From an uncultured Bacteroidales bacterium (GTDB lineage: Bacteria > Bacteroidota > Bacteroidia > Bacteroidales > F082), in NCBI GenBank assembly GCA_900318085.1, contig ONJF01000001.1, forward strand, positions 62,001 through 126,000: DNA of 64,000 nucleotides, given 5' to 3'. The notes beneath the pieces are model-generated. The model worked only from the letters and a program-made list of their open reading frames with translations, searched no databases and had not been told where the DNA came from. Positions 17,001-27,162 of this stretch are shown piece by piece; the stretch's first letter is position 1, and each line of letters starts with the position of its first letter. A program made the translations under genes and the position numbers.

Positions 17001-20000
17001 GCTTGCAAGCCAACACCACTTATAGGGTTAATATAAAGTCGGAGTGCTCGAATCAATGGCCGATAGCTATTGTCACTTTCACAACTTCAGATTTTGGGAG
17101 TTTCAACGAGCTTATGTACACCTTTGAGGAGGGCATGCCTGCCGACTTCTCTGTGTCAGGTGCTGGGGCGGCAAATGTCAGTGTGAGTACCGAACAGTCT
17201 TTTGGCGGTGATCCGCACAGCTTGAAATACGACTTCGTGTCGGGCAGTCCTTATCCTTCGCAGGCACTCGCCTATGTTGAAATCGGAAATTGTTTGAACA
17301 CCAGGGGATTCAATGATTTCTTAGTGTATTTTGATATGTATTGCACTGATGTTGCAAATACCTATGAAACAGTTTACATGCAATACAAGGCTTGGTCTGA
17401 TACAGATGGATGGGAGGAAAACTGGAGGTCGGTCGGAACATGGTACACCTCATACGATAGCAAAGGATGGGTTGAAAGACATGACTCATTCAGCATCCCC
17501 AACGAACTGCAAGGCACTGTGTCAAAGTTGAGATTCCGCCTTATCTTCACCGATCACGGCAGCGGTGAGAACACCTATATCGACAACATTCGCATCTTCC
17601 CCAAGGGAAGCTGTAATAATGTTAGCGGCATCAATATTGTCGCATTGGAATCAACATCAGCCACTTTCCGATGGAACGATCCCAACTACGAGGCTGGTAC
17701 TACCCAGTCGGTAGGTTTCACTATCCGATACAGAAACTTGACCATCCCGACCAATACCAACACAGGCTGGATTGAAATACCTGTTTGGGTTGATGCTTCG
17801 AACCCCACGCAGCAATATTCAATAACGTTAAACGAACTTGACCCTTCAAGTTCCTATTTGCTCAGCATCCGTGCCATTTGTCCTGGCATCGGCTATACGG
17901 AATGGTTGTCGCCTAATTTCAATTTTGGTACGCAGTGCCAAGCTTACAAGTTGACAGATATGCAGCCCTTTACCGAGGACTTTGACGGCCTCTTGCTCAA
18001 TCCCGCTTGTTGGACTTATACAACGAATTGGAACCGCATCTATGACGGCCATGGCGGCCACAACTGGTGCCTCCGCAGTAATTATAATCCCGTTGTAGGT
18101 TGGAACGATTATATCGACACGCCTGAGATCGAATTGGATGGCAATTATGTGAGTAAAGGGTCAAACTACCTCGTGCTTCGCTTCTGGACCAAGTGCAGCA
18201 GCGGTGACGGCACAGGCAATAAGGTGAAAGTGTTGGTCGGCAACCAAGAGGTCGAAATTTATGAAATGCCTGCTTATGGGTGCGACCAATGGCAACAGGT
18301 AGACCTCTCGTTGAGCCGTTGGCTCCCTGATAACTACGGAAGCACCAATACGATCAGCGTCAGATTCGACCATGGAAGCGATGCAGCCGCCGAGTGGTTT
18401 ATCGACGATGTGGTGATCACCTCTTTCGATAACGAAAGCTACGGTATGAGTATTTTTGACGATGCGCTTAGTAACAATTCTGACTGGAATAATAGCAACA
18501 ACTGGTATCCTGTCGCACCCTCATATTCACCTTCCTTGAATGTGACGCTTATGAGCCGCGCCGATGTGCCTGACGGTTGCGACCCGACAGTGGGCACGTT
18601 GCGTTTTGGTACGCAGGGTTATCTTGACATTAATTCTGGCGGTGAGTTGACGGTTGGCGAGATGGACATTCCTGAAAACAAAGTGAATGTGGAAGGCGGC
18701 GGCACCCTCAATATCGGCACGGCCAGCTTTGGCTTTGACAAGGTTTTTGCTAGTAATGAGGGCAACTGGAACATCACCACCCTCAATCAAAATTCCCATC
18801 ATCTTACTATCAGCAGCGATAACGCGACGGTCGGAACTGCCAATTTGACGGCTCCTGGAAGCATCGCTGTGACGGTTGGTAGCCTGACTGCCAACACAGT
18901 CAATATTAACGGAGAATCGTATGAAACGAATCCGTTTATGGGCTTAGACATATATCCCGATGGTTCAGCTACCATTGGCACCCTCAATGTCAACGCGGCT
19001 AGAGGTTCTTACATTTGCGGCGAAGCCAACATCACTACCCTTAATCCTGGAGCCGACCTTTCCGTTATTGTCGGCCCTGGTGGTGTCCTCAATGCCAATA
19101 CCATTACAGGTGAAAACGCTGTTGCGAGCGATTGGCTGCTCATCAACGACGGCGGCCAGGTGAAGTCGGCTAACCCGTTCTTCGCGACCATTGAGAAGAA
19201 CATCACAGGCTATGGCGCTGAAAATGTGAACAACAACACGGGATGGTATCTTATTGCCACGCCTGCTTTAGTAATGGCCGTTCAGACGCTCGTGCCCCAA
19301 AGCGGTTCGGAATATCTGTTCGACCTGATGGATATTTACCGGTTCTCAGGAGGTAATACGTTGGAATGGGATAATTTCAAGTGTCCGTTTGAGGACGGAT
19401 GCGACAGTCCTTGGGGAACGATACCACAGGGCCATTTCTCCGCTGAATTGGGTCAGCCTTTAAAGGGTTATCTTTACGCTCTTCAAGAGGATGCTACAAT
19501 CCAGTTTGTCGCTGGATCTGTGAGCAGTGTACCTTTCCAGGCTACTAATGTGGATGTGGATGTCGATTTGACATGCTACACCAATCCCACCGACGCTTCG
19601 CTTAACGGATGGAACCTCATAGGCAATCCCTATACCTGCAATGCCTACCTGAAGCAGGGCGATGATTACGTCCCGTTCTATAGGATGAATGCCACGGGCG
19701 ATGCCATTATCGGAGTACCTGCTGGAACGCCCATCAAGCCATGCGAGGGTGTGTTTGTGCGTTGCACTGTGCCAGGCAGCACGGTCTCCTTCACGACCAC
19801 TGCGCCTGATTCCACAGGCGAGCCACAAAGCGGTCCTGCAATAGTTTTACCCATGCACTTCTTATTTGAGAACCAAGATGCTTCGTTGGCTGCCCAAACC
19901 ATTGCTTTGGCTTTTGCCAGCGGCTGGAACTGGTGGGCGCCTATGGTTCAGATTACAGCTGCACAGCTCCGCGCTGCCCTCGATCCCAACTTGCAGCATC

Positions 20001-20344
20001 TCATGACGAAAACGGGTGAGGTGGCTACGGATGCCGTCCTCGAATCTGGACAGATGTATAAAATCCAGACCAACGCGGCTGTCGACGGAGTTACAATAAC
20101 GGGCGTTCCTATGGCTGCCAGCATCAGTATTGGGGAAGATTACAACTGGATTGGCTACACAGGTGGAACGACTGACGACATAAGCGCAGCGCTCGCTTCG
20201 TATGGCATCACGCCCAACATTGGCGACAAGATTATCTCACAAAACAATGGTTTTGCCATCTACAACGGAACGAGTTGGGAGGGAACACTTACTTTGCTTG
20301 AGCAGGGCAAGGGCTACATCTATGTCAGACCTTCAACGGAATGA
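14051..20344 (+). CDS. Giant secreted adhesin-like protein with FN3 and jelly-roll domains
   Basis: 2097 aa. The frame is open from 14021, but ATG 14051 gives the signal peptide MKKHFLLFTLLLALMVPMAV followed by HAQ. Fibronectin III domains (first near 190-275, typical SATISWDANDANYWQVRYK) alternate with choice-of-anchor J/MAM-like jelly rolls (LPFNENFNNVPLNALPSGW; FTEDFDGLLLNPACW). Residues about 1470-1715 form a beta-helix-like repeat region (NATVGTANLTAPGSIAVTVG). Then comes a LIGNPYTCNAYL domain, and from about 1957 a two-part C-terminal domain starting GWNWWAP and ending GKGYIYVRPSTE. That last domain is shared with the proteins at 20655 and 44605. No type A T9SS motif was seen. Probably a cell-surface or secreted binding protein. 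Confidence 0.88.
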   Translation: MKKHFLLFTLLLALMVPMAVHAQSSLPFNENFNNVPLNALPSGWAIMTSQTQGTGIAKVLQESSTNINRVLNLGITELSNNHGGIAVQMPANTSSVSFMKMSFKYKTVSATSGTLCIGYYETALSGSTYQSIEEYTASAASTSAWIQVNDLPVTLGRNLRLVLGMITQTVPAGWMIDNISITDGFRPSNLAASNIEDNSATISWDANDANYWQVRYKVSGASNWTTINGTQALNTYTFSGLLTGTSYDVQVRAKAPLGSFYSGWSETYSFTTTGCAVPTNVQVYANPVEGVTVSWEGNANSYHIQYENIETWQSAYHNGLVTTTGNSYTFTGNESVPVVPGMRYILRVQAQCDPSTASEWSDWVEFTDCLTYMDLPLHANFDYIPTNWSSMPHADLPGCWSRINSSADPNYKNYPCVENNQSLCHSNYYPQGLYNYIRFNIPENGPDQYLVLPPVDPVNDVTISFWVRSAGSAYSYNVGLMPDNYSTNAFYAKDGYNFGGVNTDYIQNTYTFSAEELTNNGNYIVIWARSYSDAASSFCIDDIDIYPANYHCGEPVNVHAENIGATSAQIVWQNPVTGGGEWGLKYKKDSDVEWTVVTETGIVSLNYPLANLEANTAYNVAVMNNCNDIDHSEWVEASFTTLDVIPVPTNLHVITDYLGNQHVGSSWVDLAWDCTPVAGQSAVNRYGLEVSDDGETWYGPQPNAYWGTVATQCIVDPISTGTHYVRVRAMDSDYNEGDWSEPLQFTIGSCNTVVTIRPEDPSVTYDFNECPPLPDCWTVYGDIPYGISINYNALYFDFRDEVEAKYVELEEFLVTGDYSGLVVSFDWRHVAPVADNTTNMTVQLQYCLGQENENWQDAGEPISVFKDGLTEPQWSTYTRMIPYDYWTRLRLKYTVTDYQEFSYGTYPYCLIDNLVVAGRPYCANPTKWRVVPETYGGRVIWDKVAAAMSYDIAYQVDGDGDWESVEDVEGYEYTSDSLFFDLTGLQANTTYRVNIKSECSNQWPIAIVTFTTSDFGSFNELMYTFEEGMPADFSVSGAGAANVSVSTEQSFGGDPHSLKYDFVSGSPYPSQALAYVEIGNCLNTRGFNDFLVYFDMYCTDVANTYETVYMQYKAWSDTDGWEENWRSVGTWYTSYDSKGWVERHDSFSIPNELQGTVSKLRFRLIFTDHGSGENTYIDNIRIFPKGSCNNVSGINIVALESTSATFRWNDPNYEAGTTQSVGFTIRYRNLTIPTNTNTGWIEIPVWVDASNPTQQYSITLNELDPSSSYLLSIRAICPGIGYTEWLSPNFNFGTQCQAYKLTDMQPFTEDFDGLLLNPACWTYTTNWNRIYDGHGGHNWCLRSNYNPVVGWNDYIDTPEIELDGNYVSKGSNYLVLRFWTKCSSGDGTGNKVKVLVGNQEVEIYEMPAYGCDQWQQVDLSLSRWLPDNYGSTNTISVRFDHGSDAAAEWFIDDVVITSFDNESYGMSIFDDALSNNSDWNNSNNWYPVAPSYSPSLNVTLMSRADVPDGCDPTVGTLRFGTQGYLDINSGGELTVGEMDIPENKVNVEGGGTLNIGTASFGFDKVFASNEGNWNITTLNQNSHHLTISSDNATVGTANLTAPGSIAVTVGSLTANTVNINGESYETNPFMGLDIYPDGSATIGTLNVNAARGSYICGEANITTLNPGADLSVIVGPGGVLNANTITGENAVASDWLLINDGGQVKSANPFFATIEKNITGYGAENVNNNTGWYLIATPALVMAVQTLVPQSGSEYLFDLMDIYRFSGGNTLEWDNFKCPFEDGCDSPWGTIPQGHFSAELGQPLKGYLYALQEDATIQFVAGSVSSVPFQATNVDVDVDLTCYTNPTDASLNGWNLIGNPYTCNAYLKQGDDYVPFYRMNATGDAIIGVPAGTPIKPCEGVFVRCTVPGSTVSFTTTAPDSTGEPQSGPAIVLPMHFLFENQDASLAAQTIALAFASGWNWWAPMVQITAAQLRAALDPNLQHLMTKTGEVATDAVLESGQMYKIQTNAAVDGVTITGVPMAASISIGEDYNWIGYTGGTTDDISAALASYGITPNIGDKIISQNNGFAIYNGTSWEGTLTLLEQGKGYIYVRPSTE

Positions 20345-20372
20345 AGACGATTGAATAGGGGAGAAGGTGAAT

Positions 20373-20500
20373 GAGATTCCCAAAGGGAATGGAGTTCGTC
20401 TATATCCCATAATGCGGCGGCTTGTGGCACCTACGACTCGTAGGCTCTTCAGGCCGCCGCTTTTTCATGGCAATGACTTTCCTTTCCCGAAGGGAATCTT
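20373..20500. repeat. GAGATTCCC/GCGGCGGC palindromic element, copy 1
   Basis: Order of parts: GAGATTCCC (20373-20381), GGGAATGGAG (20385-20394), GCGGCGGC (20414-20421), GCCGCCGC (20453-20460), CCCGAAGGGAATCT (to 20499). Nested inverted repeats. Two further copies lie at 35516 and 54922. Confidence 0.85.
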
Positions 20501-20605
20501 TTTTTGTCGCTTCGCGTCATCGCGAAGGAGGCACGACCGCGGCGATCCAGAAATGCCTAATAGCCAAAAAAATGCCTCAAACTGTGGCTTGTAAGGATTA
20601 TTTCG

Positions 20606-20613
20606 TATCTTTG
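20606..20613 (+). promoter_or_regulatory. -7 box for the BspA-like gene
   Basis: TATCTTTG, 41 nt before the ATG at 20655. Confidence 0.6.
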
Positions 20614-20654
20614 AAGGACCGAAATTCAATAATTATTAACATAAAACATTAAAA

Positions 20655-23600
20655 ATGAAACACTTACTTTACCTTTCAAAGATAATGGGTGCTCGCCCCA
20701 TGCATCAGCTGAAGCGCCTCGCCGCGCTGACATTCGCCCTCTTCTGCTGCCTTCAGACAGCGTTGGCCTACGACTTCTCGGCAGTAAGCCCGTCGGGACA
20801 TACTATTTATTACAACATTGTCGAGGGTGGATACCAAATTCCCCGCGTGTCGGTGACTTATCCGAATACCAGTGAATCACCGTGGGGTAACATTCAAAGG
20901 CCATACGGTAATTTGGTGTTGCCTGAAACAGTGACTTATAACGGCACCACATATAACGTGGCTTACATAGGTTCGAAAGCATTCCAAGGTTGCGCAGGCC
21001 TAGTCTCTGTGGTCATTCCTTCGTGTGTGATTACCATCGAGTATAATTCTTTTTCGGGTTGCGAAAGTCTGACCACGGTGACCATTAATAGCGCCTCCAT
21101 CGCTGCGGGCCCCTATAACTCCTCTTATAATTTAAAAAACATATTCGGAAACCAGGTCACGAGCTATACTATAGGCGCGGTGTCCACCATAGGTAGTTGT
21201 GCATTCTATGGTTGCACCAACCTAGCTTCGGTGACCCTCCACCATGCTATTCTTGCCATTGACAACAATGCCTTTTATGGTTGCAGCAACATGTATAGGG
21301 TCAACATCACGGATTTGACCGCATGGCTCAGAATCAACTTTGTATCTGAATATTCCAATCCGCTTTGCTATGCACACAACCTTTACCTCAACGGAACTAA
21401 AATCACCGAATTGACCATCCCAAGCGGCGTGTCTACCATTAAGAAACATGCTTTCCGTGGCTGCTCTATGACCTCAGTGGACATTCCTAATTATACCGTG
21501 ACTTCCATAGGCAACTCCGCATTCGAGAGCTGCTCAAGTCTGACCTCGGTGTACATTGGCAACTCAGTGACTTCCATAGGTGAGAATGCTTTCCGCGGAT
21601 GCAGCAACTTGCCCTCAGTATTCATACCCAGCAGCATGACCGTCATCAATGCGGGAGTGTTCCGCGAATGCACCAATTTGACATCGGTGGATCTCCCCAA
21701 CGGTATCTCACAAATAGGTGAAAACGCTTTCTACAATTGCAGCAGTCTGACCGATCTGGTCATACCGGATGAAGTGCCTTCAACAATTGGAGCCTATGCT
21801 TTCTGTGGCTGTTCCAGTCTAACCTCGGTGACCATCCCTAGTACGGTGAACTCCATTGGGAACTTCGCATTCAGCTCATGCGGCAGCTTGACCTCGGTGA
21901 CCATCAACAGCAACGCCATTGCCTCGGCCTCATACTCCGAATTGTTTAATATGAAAAACAAATTCGGTAACCAAGTCACGAGATATACTTTTGGATCAAA
22001 CATCACTTCCATAGGCCAAAATGCATTTTATGACTGTACGGGCATGGCCGAGTTGATTCTCCCCAGTTCTTTGTCTTCAATAGGAAACAATGCATTCCAA
22101 AACTGCAGCGGCCTGAATTGGGTCAAAATAAGCGACTTGAATGCCTGGTACGCGATTGACTTTGCCAATGCCTACGCCAACCCCCTTTATTATGCCAACC
22201 ATTTCTATGTCAACACAAATGAGGTTGTCAATTTGACCGTCACCAGTAACATATCTGAAATCAAAGACTATGCTTTCGTTGGTTACAAAGGCTTACATTC
22301 GGTGAGTATTGGCAATTACGTGACATCCATAGGCAACTCTGCCTTCGAGAACTGCTCAGGTCTGACCTCGGTGACCATTGGCAACTCAGTGAATACCATA
22401 GGTGATGATGCGTTTAAGGATTGTACCAACTTGACCTCTGTAACCCTCAACAACAATGCCATCGCATCAGCCGACTACACCAGCACCAACAACCTGAAAA
22501 CCATTTTCGGCAATCAAGTCACAAACTATACTTTTGGGGCTATCGTTTATTCCATTGGCAAGTATGCCTGCTACGGCTGCACGGGCCTGACCTCGCTGAC
22601 CTTTCCTAATACTTTGCAAACCATCGGATTGCATACATTCAACGGTTGCACGAGTCTGACCTCTGTTACCCTTCCCAGTTCAGTGTATTTTATTGACCAA
22701 TCTGCATTCCAGGGATGCAGCGGTTTGAATGGAGTCGTTATCAGCAATTTGGCCGCTTGGTGCGCGATCGACTTTGGCAATGCCTACGCCAACCCCCTTT
22801 GTTATGCGAAGCATCTCTATCTTAACAATAACGAAGTCATTTATTTGACCATCCCCAGTAGCGTGTCTGAAATCAAGGACTTTGCTTTCACAGGCTCCAC
22901 AGGCTTACGTTCGGTGACCTTCCACAGCGACGTGACTTCCATAGGCAGCCAAGCGTTCAAGAACTGTACCCATCTGTCCGCATTGGACATCCCTAGTACC
23001 ATAACTTCCATCGGCGAATATGCGTTCGAAAACTGCTCAGGCATGACCACTTTGACCCTGCCAAGCAACATGTCCTCAATAAGCCATGGCGTTTTCTATA
23101 ACTGCACTGGCCTGGCCGAGATACATGTCGACGCCACGGTGCCGCCTGTCATTGCCGGTAGCACCACTTTTGGTAATGTGCCGACGGCCATCCCCGTCTA
23201 TGTGCCTTTGGGAAGCGCGCCTTCCTATCAAGCGGCGCAATATTGGTCAAGGTTCACCAATTACGTGGGTGCGATCGTCCTTGGCGACCTCACGGTGACC
23301 GTGCCTTATGAACAAGAATTCTATCAAAGTTTCATCCCTGGCAAATGGACCTCCTATGAAGGACAACTGGTCTGGAATGGCTCGATAAACAAGTACACGG
23401 CTAACTTGTCGACGAACATCGATCATTGGTACTTCGGATTTGTCAATGGCGTCTTCCTCTCCTCCCACGCCTGGGCCAACATTGGGAACACGAACCATGC
23501 CTTCTGGCTGGTGTCGCCTATCATGCACCTCGATGGAGAGTACAACATGCTCAGCTTCGATATGGCCCTCACCCAAGCCTCGGGCTTCTTGACGCCAGTT

Positions 23601-26600
23601 ACCCCGGGCGCGCAAAATAACACGCGTATCTTTGCGCTCGTCTCGACCGACCACGGCTTGACGTGGACCAAGCTCGAAGCATGGAAGCATGGGTTGGGTG
23701 GCTATACCGAAATTGAAAGTCTCACACCTCATGCCACCACTCTCGAATACAACCTCGCGAGCTATGCCGACCAAGACATCATGGTGGGTTTCTACATGGA
23801 ATGCACCAATGCTAACGACGCTGCCAACCGTGTGCATATCGACAACTTTAAGGTAGAGGGATATGATTTAACTATTCCGCCCACCATCACCAGCGTTGAG
23901 ACCGATGGCCATTCGGCCACCGTCAGATGGGAACCGGCCAACCCATGGCAACAAGATTGGGATGTTTATTATGATGTCAATGGAAGTAGTTTGCCTGATC
24001 CATATAACAATCCTTCTTTCTTTACGATGGAATGGCTGAACAATTCAGGCCGATATTTCTTTGTCTCTGGTAACACCCATGAACAGGTCATCAATGGTCT
24101 GGAAGCCGCTTCATACTACCGTGTCTGGGTGCGTCATCGCGATCCGTTCTTTGGAACCGAAAGCAGTTGGACCCCAACCACATATTTCCAAACCACTTCG
24201 CTTTGCGCCCCGCCCAAGAACCCCCAAGTGGAGACCACACAAACCACCGCCACCATCACTTGGGAGCCTGGACAGCCCAACCAGACCAGTTGGTCTATCT
24301 ATGTGTACGGTTATGATGATATGTATGGTCACGATCTCACCTCGCCTTCTTTTACAATGACAGGACTTACACCTGGTTCAGAGTTTCAGGCCCAGATTAG
24401 CGGCTCTTGCACGGGAGGCGACGGTGGTAGTGAATCCATCTGGGTGGAGTTCTCAACCGATGACTATGACCATCTTACAGTGAACGAAGGTGACGAGACA
24501 AATGAAAATGTGGTTATTATGGGCGATTATTGCTGCATGTCCAACCCTATGTCACAGACACAATTTGTCATCCCGGCTGATATGCTGACTGATATGCAAT
24601 ACAGCACCATCAAAAAGTTGAGTTTCTATAGCGAATCAGATAGTGAAAGATGGGGTGATGCATCCTTCCAGATCTTTATGACGGAGGTTAACACATCTGA
24701 CTTCGTAAATAAATGTGAGGCCAATACCGTCGATTTCGTGAATTGGAACTACATGACACAGTTTTATAATGGCACACTTAGCATTGAACACCATGTGATG
24801 ACGATTACTCCTTCTTTCGGTGGCGGATTCTATTATACCAACGGCAACTTGGTGGTTGGAATCAGACAAAATCAAACAGGCGATTGTCATCAAGGCTTGG
24901 AATGGTATGGCGTGAACACCAATACCACGCAGGCCCTTTATAATACACAACTTGCGGGCGTACATTGTGAAGAGTTTCTTCCCAAAGTTACTTTTGCATA
25001 CGAGCCCGACCCTTACAAGCCGCCCACCGACTTCTTTGCCTATCCCACTAGTAGCAACGAAGTGTATTTCGGCTGGATGCCACGCGAAGGGGTTACCTTT
25101 TACGACATTGAGGTCTCTTGGAGCCCCGACTTCGACGAGGAAGAAGACCAGCTTCTCACAGGCCTGGAAGGGACTGACTACACCTGGATTGACTATGAGT
25201 ACCTGTTCCCGAACAGAGCATACTACGCCCATATCCGCTCACATTATGTGGTGGATGGCACCGACCATGTCAGCAGCTGGTCGGAAAGCTTCGAATTCGA
25301 GACGCTGGAGGCCTGTCCTGTTCCTACCGACCTGACTGCCACAGAGGTAGGCAACCTTATCGTTGAGCTGGATTGGACCGAGACTGGTGACGCCACCGAA
25401 TGGGTAATCGCCTTCCAGGCGGACGGCGAGATAGGTGAAAGGTACCTTAACACTTATCATCATCCCTATTATCTAGAGGCACCTTATCTCGAGCCTGGCA
25501 CCACCTACACCGTGAGGGTGCATCCAATGTGCCCCAACGGCGGTTTTGTCTTTAGCGACCCCATCACCTTTACCACCTCTAGCAATATCGTCTTCGCTGA
25601 CCAGAATGTTAAGGCCCTCTGTGTGACCCATTGGGACAGCAACGGTGATGGGGAATTAAGTTTCGCTGAAGCCGCTGCGGTGACGGGTTTGGGTACGGTG
25701 TTCCAAAACAAGAGCAACATCCATTCGTTTGACGAATTGCAGTATTTCACAGGGTTGACGTCTATTAATTCCAATGCATTTTATAATTGCATCCATCTGA
25801 CATCTGTCGTTGTTCCCAGCAGGGTGACGTCCCTTGAGAGCTATGCGTTCCAACTCTGTACGAACCTCGAAACGGTCATCTTGCCTAACACGTTGACGGA
25901 GATAAAGAGCAACGCCTTTAGAAAATGTAATGCGCTGACAGACATCGAACTTCCAGAGTCGTTGACCACAATTGGTACAACTGCTTTTTATGAATGTACC
26001 AGTCTGACCTCCATCTTCATACCTGCATCGGTGACCACTATCGATGCTAATCCCTTCATGAAAAACAATTTGGAGTTCATTTTTGTGGATTCTGCAAATG
26101 CGGTTTTCGACTCACGCGACAATTGTAATGCCATCATGAAGAAATCCAACAATCAGTTGGTTGTGGGTTGCAAGAACACGGTTATCCCAAGCACCGCCCT
26201 CAGTATTTGGGACCATGCCTTCAGGGAATGCGAAGGATTAACCTCCATTTACATTCCCGAAAACATCCATTACATCTATAGTAATGCATTCTGTGGATGC
26301 ACGGCATTGACCAGTGTCAACATTCCTAGCCAAGTGGAGAAAATCTATTATTGTTCTTTCCAGGATTGTTCGAGCCTTACGTCGATTACTCTGCCATCGG
26401 GTGTCACTGAAATTCAAACACTTGCGTTTTATGGCTGTTCAAGCCTCTCCGAGATGACACTCTTATCCACCAATCCGCCTACCGTGGGCGAAAACGCTTT
26501 CGCCTATGTCGACAAAACCATCCCCGTTTATGTGCCCTGCGACTATATGACGGATTATTATGACATTAATGGTACTGGCACATGGGGCGGCTTTACCAAC

Positions 26601-27119
26601 TTCATTGCCATTGACTGTGAACAGCAGTCGCAAGTCATCGCCCTCCACGAAGGCTGGAACTGGTGGGCCCCGAAGGGGGAAATGTATTTTGCCGACCTCG
26701 GCGATATCCTTGATCAAGGCCTAATCGTCCTCTCGCAGGACGAGGGTTTTGCACGCTATGAGGACAACCTCTGGCAAGGCACGCTGAGCGAATTTGTGCC
26801 AGGCAAGATGTATAAAATCATGGCCAATGAGGATTGTACCATTGTCGTCACCAGCACGCCCGTTAGTTCTGCCACCGTCACCATCGAGCCTGGCTTCAAC
26901 TGGATTGGCTACACGGGTCCAGCTGGCCTCAGCATCGCCGAGGCATTGGGAAGCTTCGAGCCAAACGATGGAGACGAGATTCACGATGAAGATGGCGTAC
27001 GCATGGCCTCATACGATGGCGAGAGCTGGGAAGGTAACCTTCCGCAACTCGTGCCTGGCAAGGGATACCTCTATTATTCCACCGCTACCGTAAGCAAGCC
27101 GCTTATCATAAGCCATTAA
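20655..27119 (+). CDS. Giant BspA-type leucine-rich-repeat surface protein
   Basis: 2154 aa. The N-terminal signal region includes LAALTFALFCCLQTALA. Many BspA/LRR_5 repeats of the form IGxxAFxxCSxLTSVxIPxSVTSI run from about residue 95 to 830. A jelly-roll domain follows (VPYEQEFYQSFIPGKW), then several fibronectin III domains. A second LRR block near 1645-1980 is preceded by an Asp-rich loop (DSNGDGELSFAEAAAVTGL). The C-terminal domain begins GWNWWAPKGEM at residue 2000 and is shared with the 14051 and 44605 proteins. BspA-like repeats are known for binding host proteins and mediating attachment. Convergent with rlmD, with a shared terminator. Confidence 0.92.
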   Translation: MKHLLYLSKIMGARPMHQLKRLAALTFALFCCLQTALAYDFSAVSPSGHTIYYNIVEGGYQIPRVSVTYPNTSESPWGNIQRPYGNLVLPETVTYNGTTYNVAYIGSKAFQGCAGLVSVVIPSCVITIEYNSFSGCESLTTVTINSASIAAGPYNSSYNLKNIFGNQVTSYTIGAVSTIGSCAFYGCTNLASVTLHHAILAIDNNAFYGCSNMYRVNITDLTAWLRINFVSEYSNPLCYAHNLYLNGTKITELTIPSGVSTIKKHAFRGCSMTSVDIPNYTVTSIGNSAFESCSSLTSVYIGNSVTSIGENAFRGCSNLPSVFIPSSMTVINAGVFRECTNLTSVDLPNGISQIGENAFYNCSSLTDLVIPDEVPSTIGAYAFCGCSSLTSVTIPSTVNSIGNFAFSSCGSLTSVTINSNAIASASYSELFNMKNKFGNQVTRYTFGSNITSIGQNAFYDCTGMAELILPSSLSSIGNNAFQNCSGLNWVKISDLNAWYAIDFANAYANPLYYANHFYVNTNEVVNLTVTSNISEIKDYAFVGYKGLHSVSIGNYVTSIGNSAFENCSGLTSVTIGNSVNTIGDDAFKDCTNLTSVTLNNNAIASADYTSTNNLKTIFGNQVTNYTFGAIVYSIGKYACYGCTGLTSLTFPNTLQTIGLHTFNGCTSLTSVTLPSSVYFIDQSAFQGCSGLNGVVISNLAAWCAIDFGNAYANPLCYAKHLYLNNNEVIYLTIPSSVSEIKDFAFTGSTGLRSVTFHSDVTSIGSQAFKNCTHLSALDIPSTITSIGEYAFENCSGMTTLTLPSNMSSISHGVFYNCTGLAEIHVDATVPPVIAGSTTFGNVPTAIPVYVPLGSAPSYQAAQYWSRFTNYVGAIVLGDLTVTVPYEQEFYQSFIPGKWTSYEGQLVWNGSINKYTANLSTNIDHWYFGFVNGVFLSSHAWANIGNTNHAFWLVSPIMHLDGEYNMLSFDMALTQASGFLTPVTPGAQNNTRIFALVSTDHGLTWTKLEAWKHGLGGYTEIESLTPHATTLEYNLASYADQDIMVGFYMECTNANDAANRVHIDNFKVEGYDLTIPPTITSVETDGHSATVRWEPANPWQQDWDVYYDVNGSSLPDPYNNPSFFTMEWLNNSGRYFFVSGNTHEQVINGLEAASYYRVWVRHRDPFFGTESSWTPTTYFQTTSLCAPPKNPQVETTQTTATITWEPGQPNQTSWSIYVYGYDDMYGHDLTSPSFTMTGLTPGSEFQAQISGSCTGGDGGSESIWVEFSTDDYDHLTVNEGDETNENVVIMGDYCCMSNPMSQTQFVIPADMLTDMQYSTIKKLSFYSESDSERWGDASFQIFMTEVNTSDFVNKCEANTVDFVNWNYMTQFYNGTLSIEHHVMTITPSFGGGFYYTNGNLVVGIRQNQTGDCHQGLEWYGVNTNTTQALYNTQLAGVHCEEFLPKVTFAYEPDPYKPPTDFFAYPTSSNEVYFGWMPREGVTFYDIEVSWSPDFDEEEDQLLTGLEGTDYTWIDYEYLFPNRAYYAHIRSHYVVDGTDHVSSWSESFEFETLEACPVPTDLTATEVGNLIVELDWTETGDATEWVIAFQADGEIGERYLNTYHHPYYLEAPYLEPGTTYTVRVHPMCPNGGFVFSDPITFTTSSNIVFADQNVKALCVTHWDSNGDGELSFAEAAAVTGLGTVFQNKSNIHSFDELQYFTGLTSINSNAFYNCIHLTSVVVPSRVTSLESYAFQLCTNLETVILPNTLTEIKSNAFRKCNALTDIELPESLTTIGTTAFYECTSLTSIFIPASVTTIDANPFMKNNLEFIFVDSANAVFDSRDNCNAIMKKSNNQLVVGCKNTVIPSTALSIWDHAFRECEGLTSIYIPENIHYIYSNAFCGCTALTSVNIPSQVEKIYYCSFQDCSSLTSITLPSGVTEIQTLAFYGCSSLSEMTLLSTNPPTVGENAFAYVDKTIPVYVPCDYMTDYYDINGTGTWGGFTNFIAIDCEQQSQVIALHEGWNWWAPKGEMYFADLGDILDQGLIVLSQDEGFARYEDNLWQGTLSEFVPGKMYKIMANEDCTIVVTSTPVSSATVTIEPGFNWIGYTGPAGLSIAEALGSFEPNDGDEIHDEDGVRMASYDGESWEGNLPQLVPGKGYLYYSTATVSKPLIISH

Positions 27120-27132
27120 TATGCAAAGGGTG

Positions 27133-27159
27133 AAAAAAGGCGGCTTGGCCGCCTTTTTT
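27133..27159. terminator. Bidirectional terminator
   Basis: AAAAAA-GGCGGC-TTG-GCCGCC-TTTTTT between the convergent BspA-like gene and rlmD; usable from either side. Confidence 0.9.
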
Positions 27160-27162
27160 CGT

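Larger units (their letters stand above)
20345..20654. other. 310-nt gap between two giant secreted protein genes
   Basis: No open frame worth calling. It holds copy 1 of the GAGATTCCC palindromic element (20373-20500), a small hairpin CTTCGCG-TCAT-CGCGAAG (20510-20527) and a -7 box (20606-20613). Confidence 0.7.

Noticed and set aside
19921..20341. Type A T9SS sorting domain at the end of the 14051 protein
   Set aside because: It lacks the YPNP and final KGxYxVxV-type motifs that are clear in the 57171 protein. The C-terminus is a different two-part domain.
20940..23140. DNA repeat or CRISPR-like periodicity
   Set aside because: The periodicity is that of leucine-rich-repeat codons in an intact reading frame.
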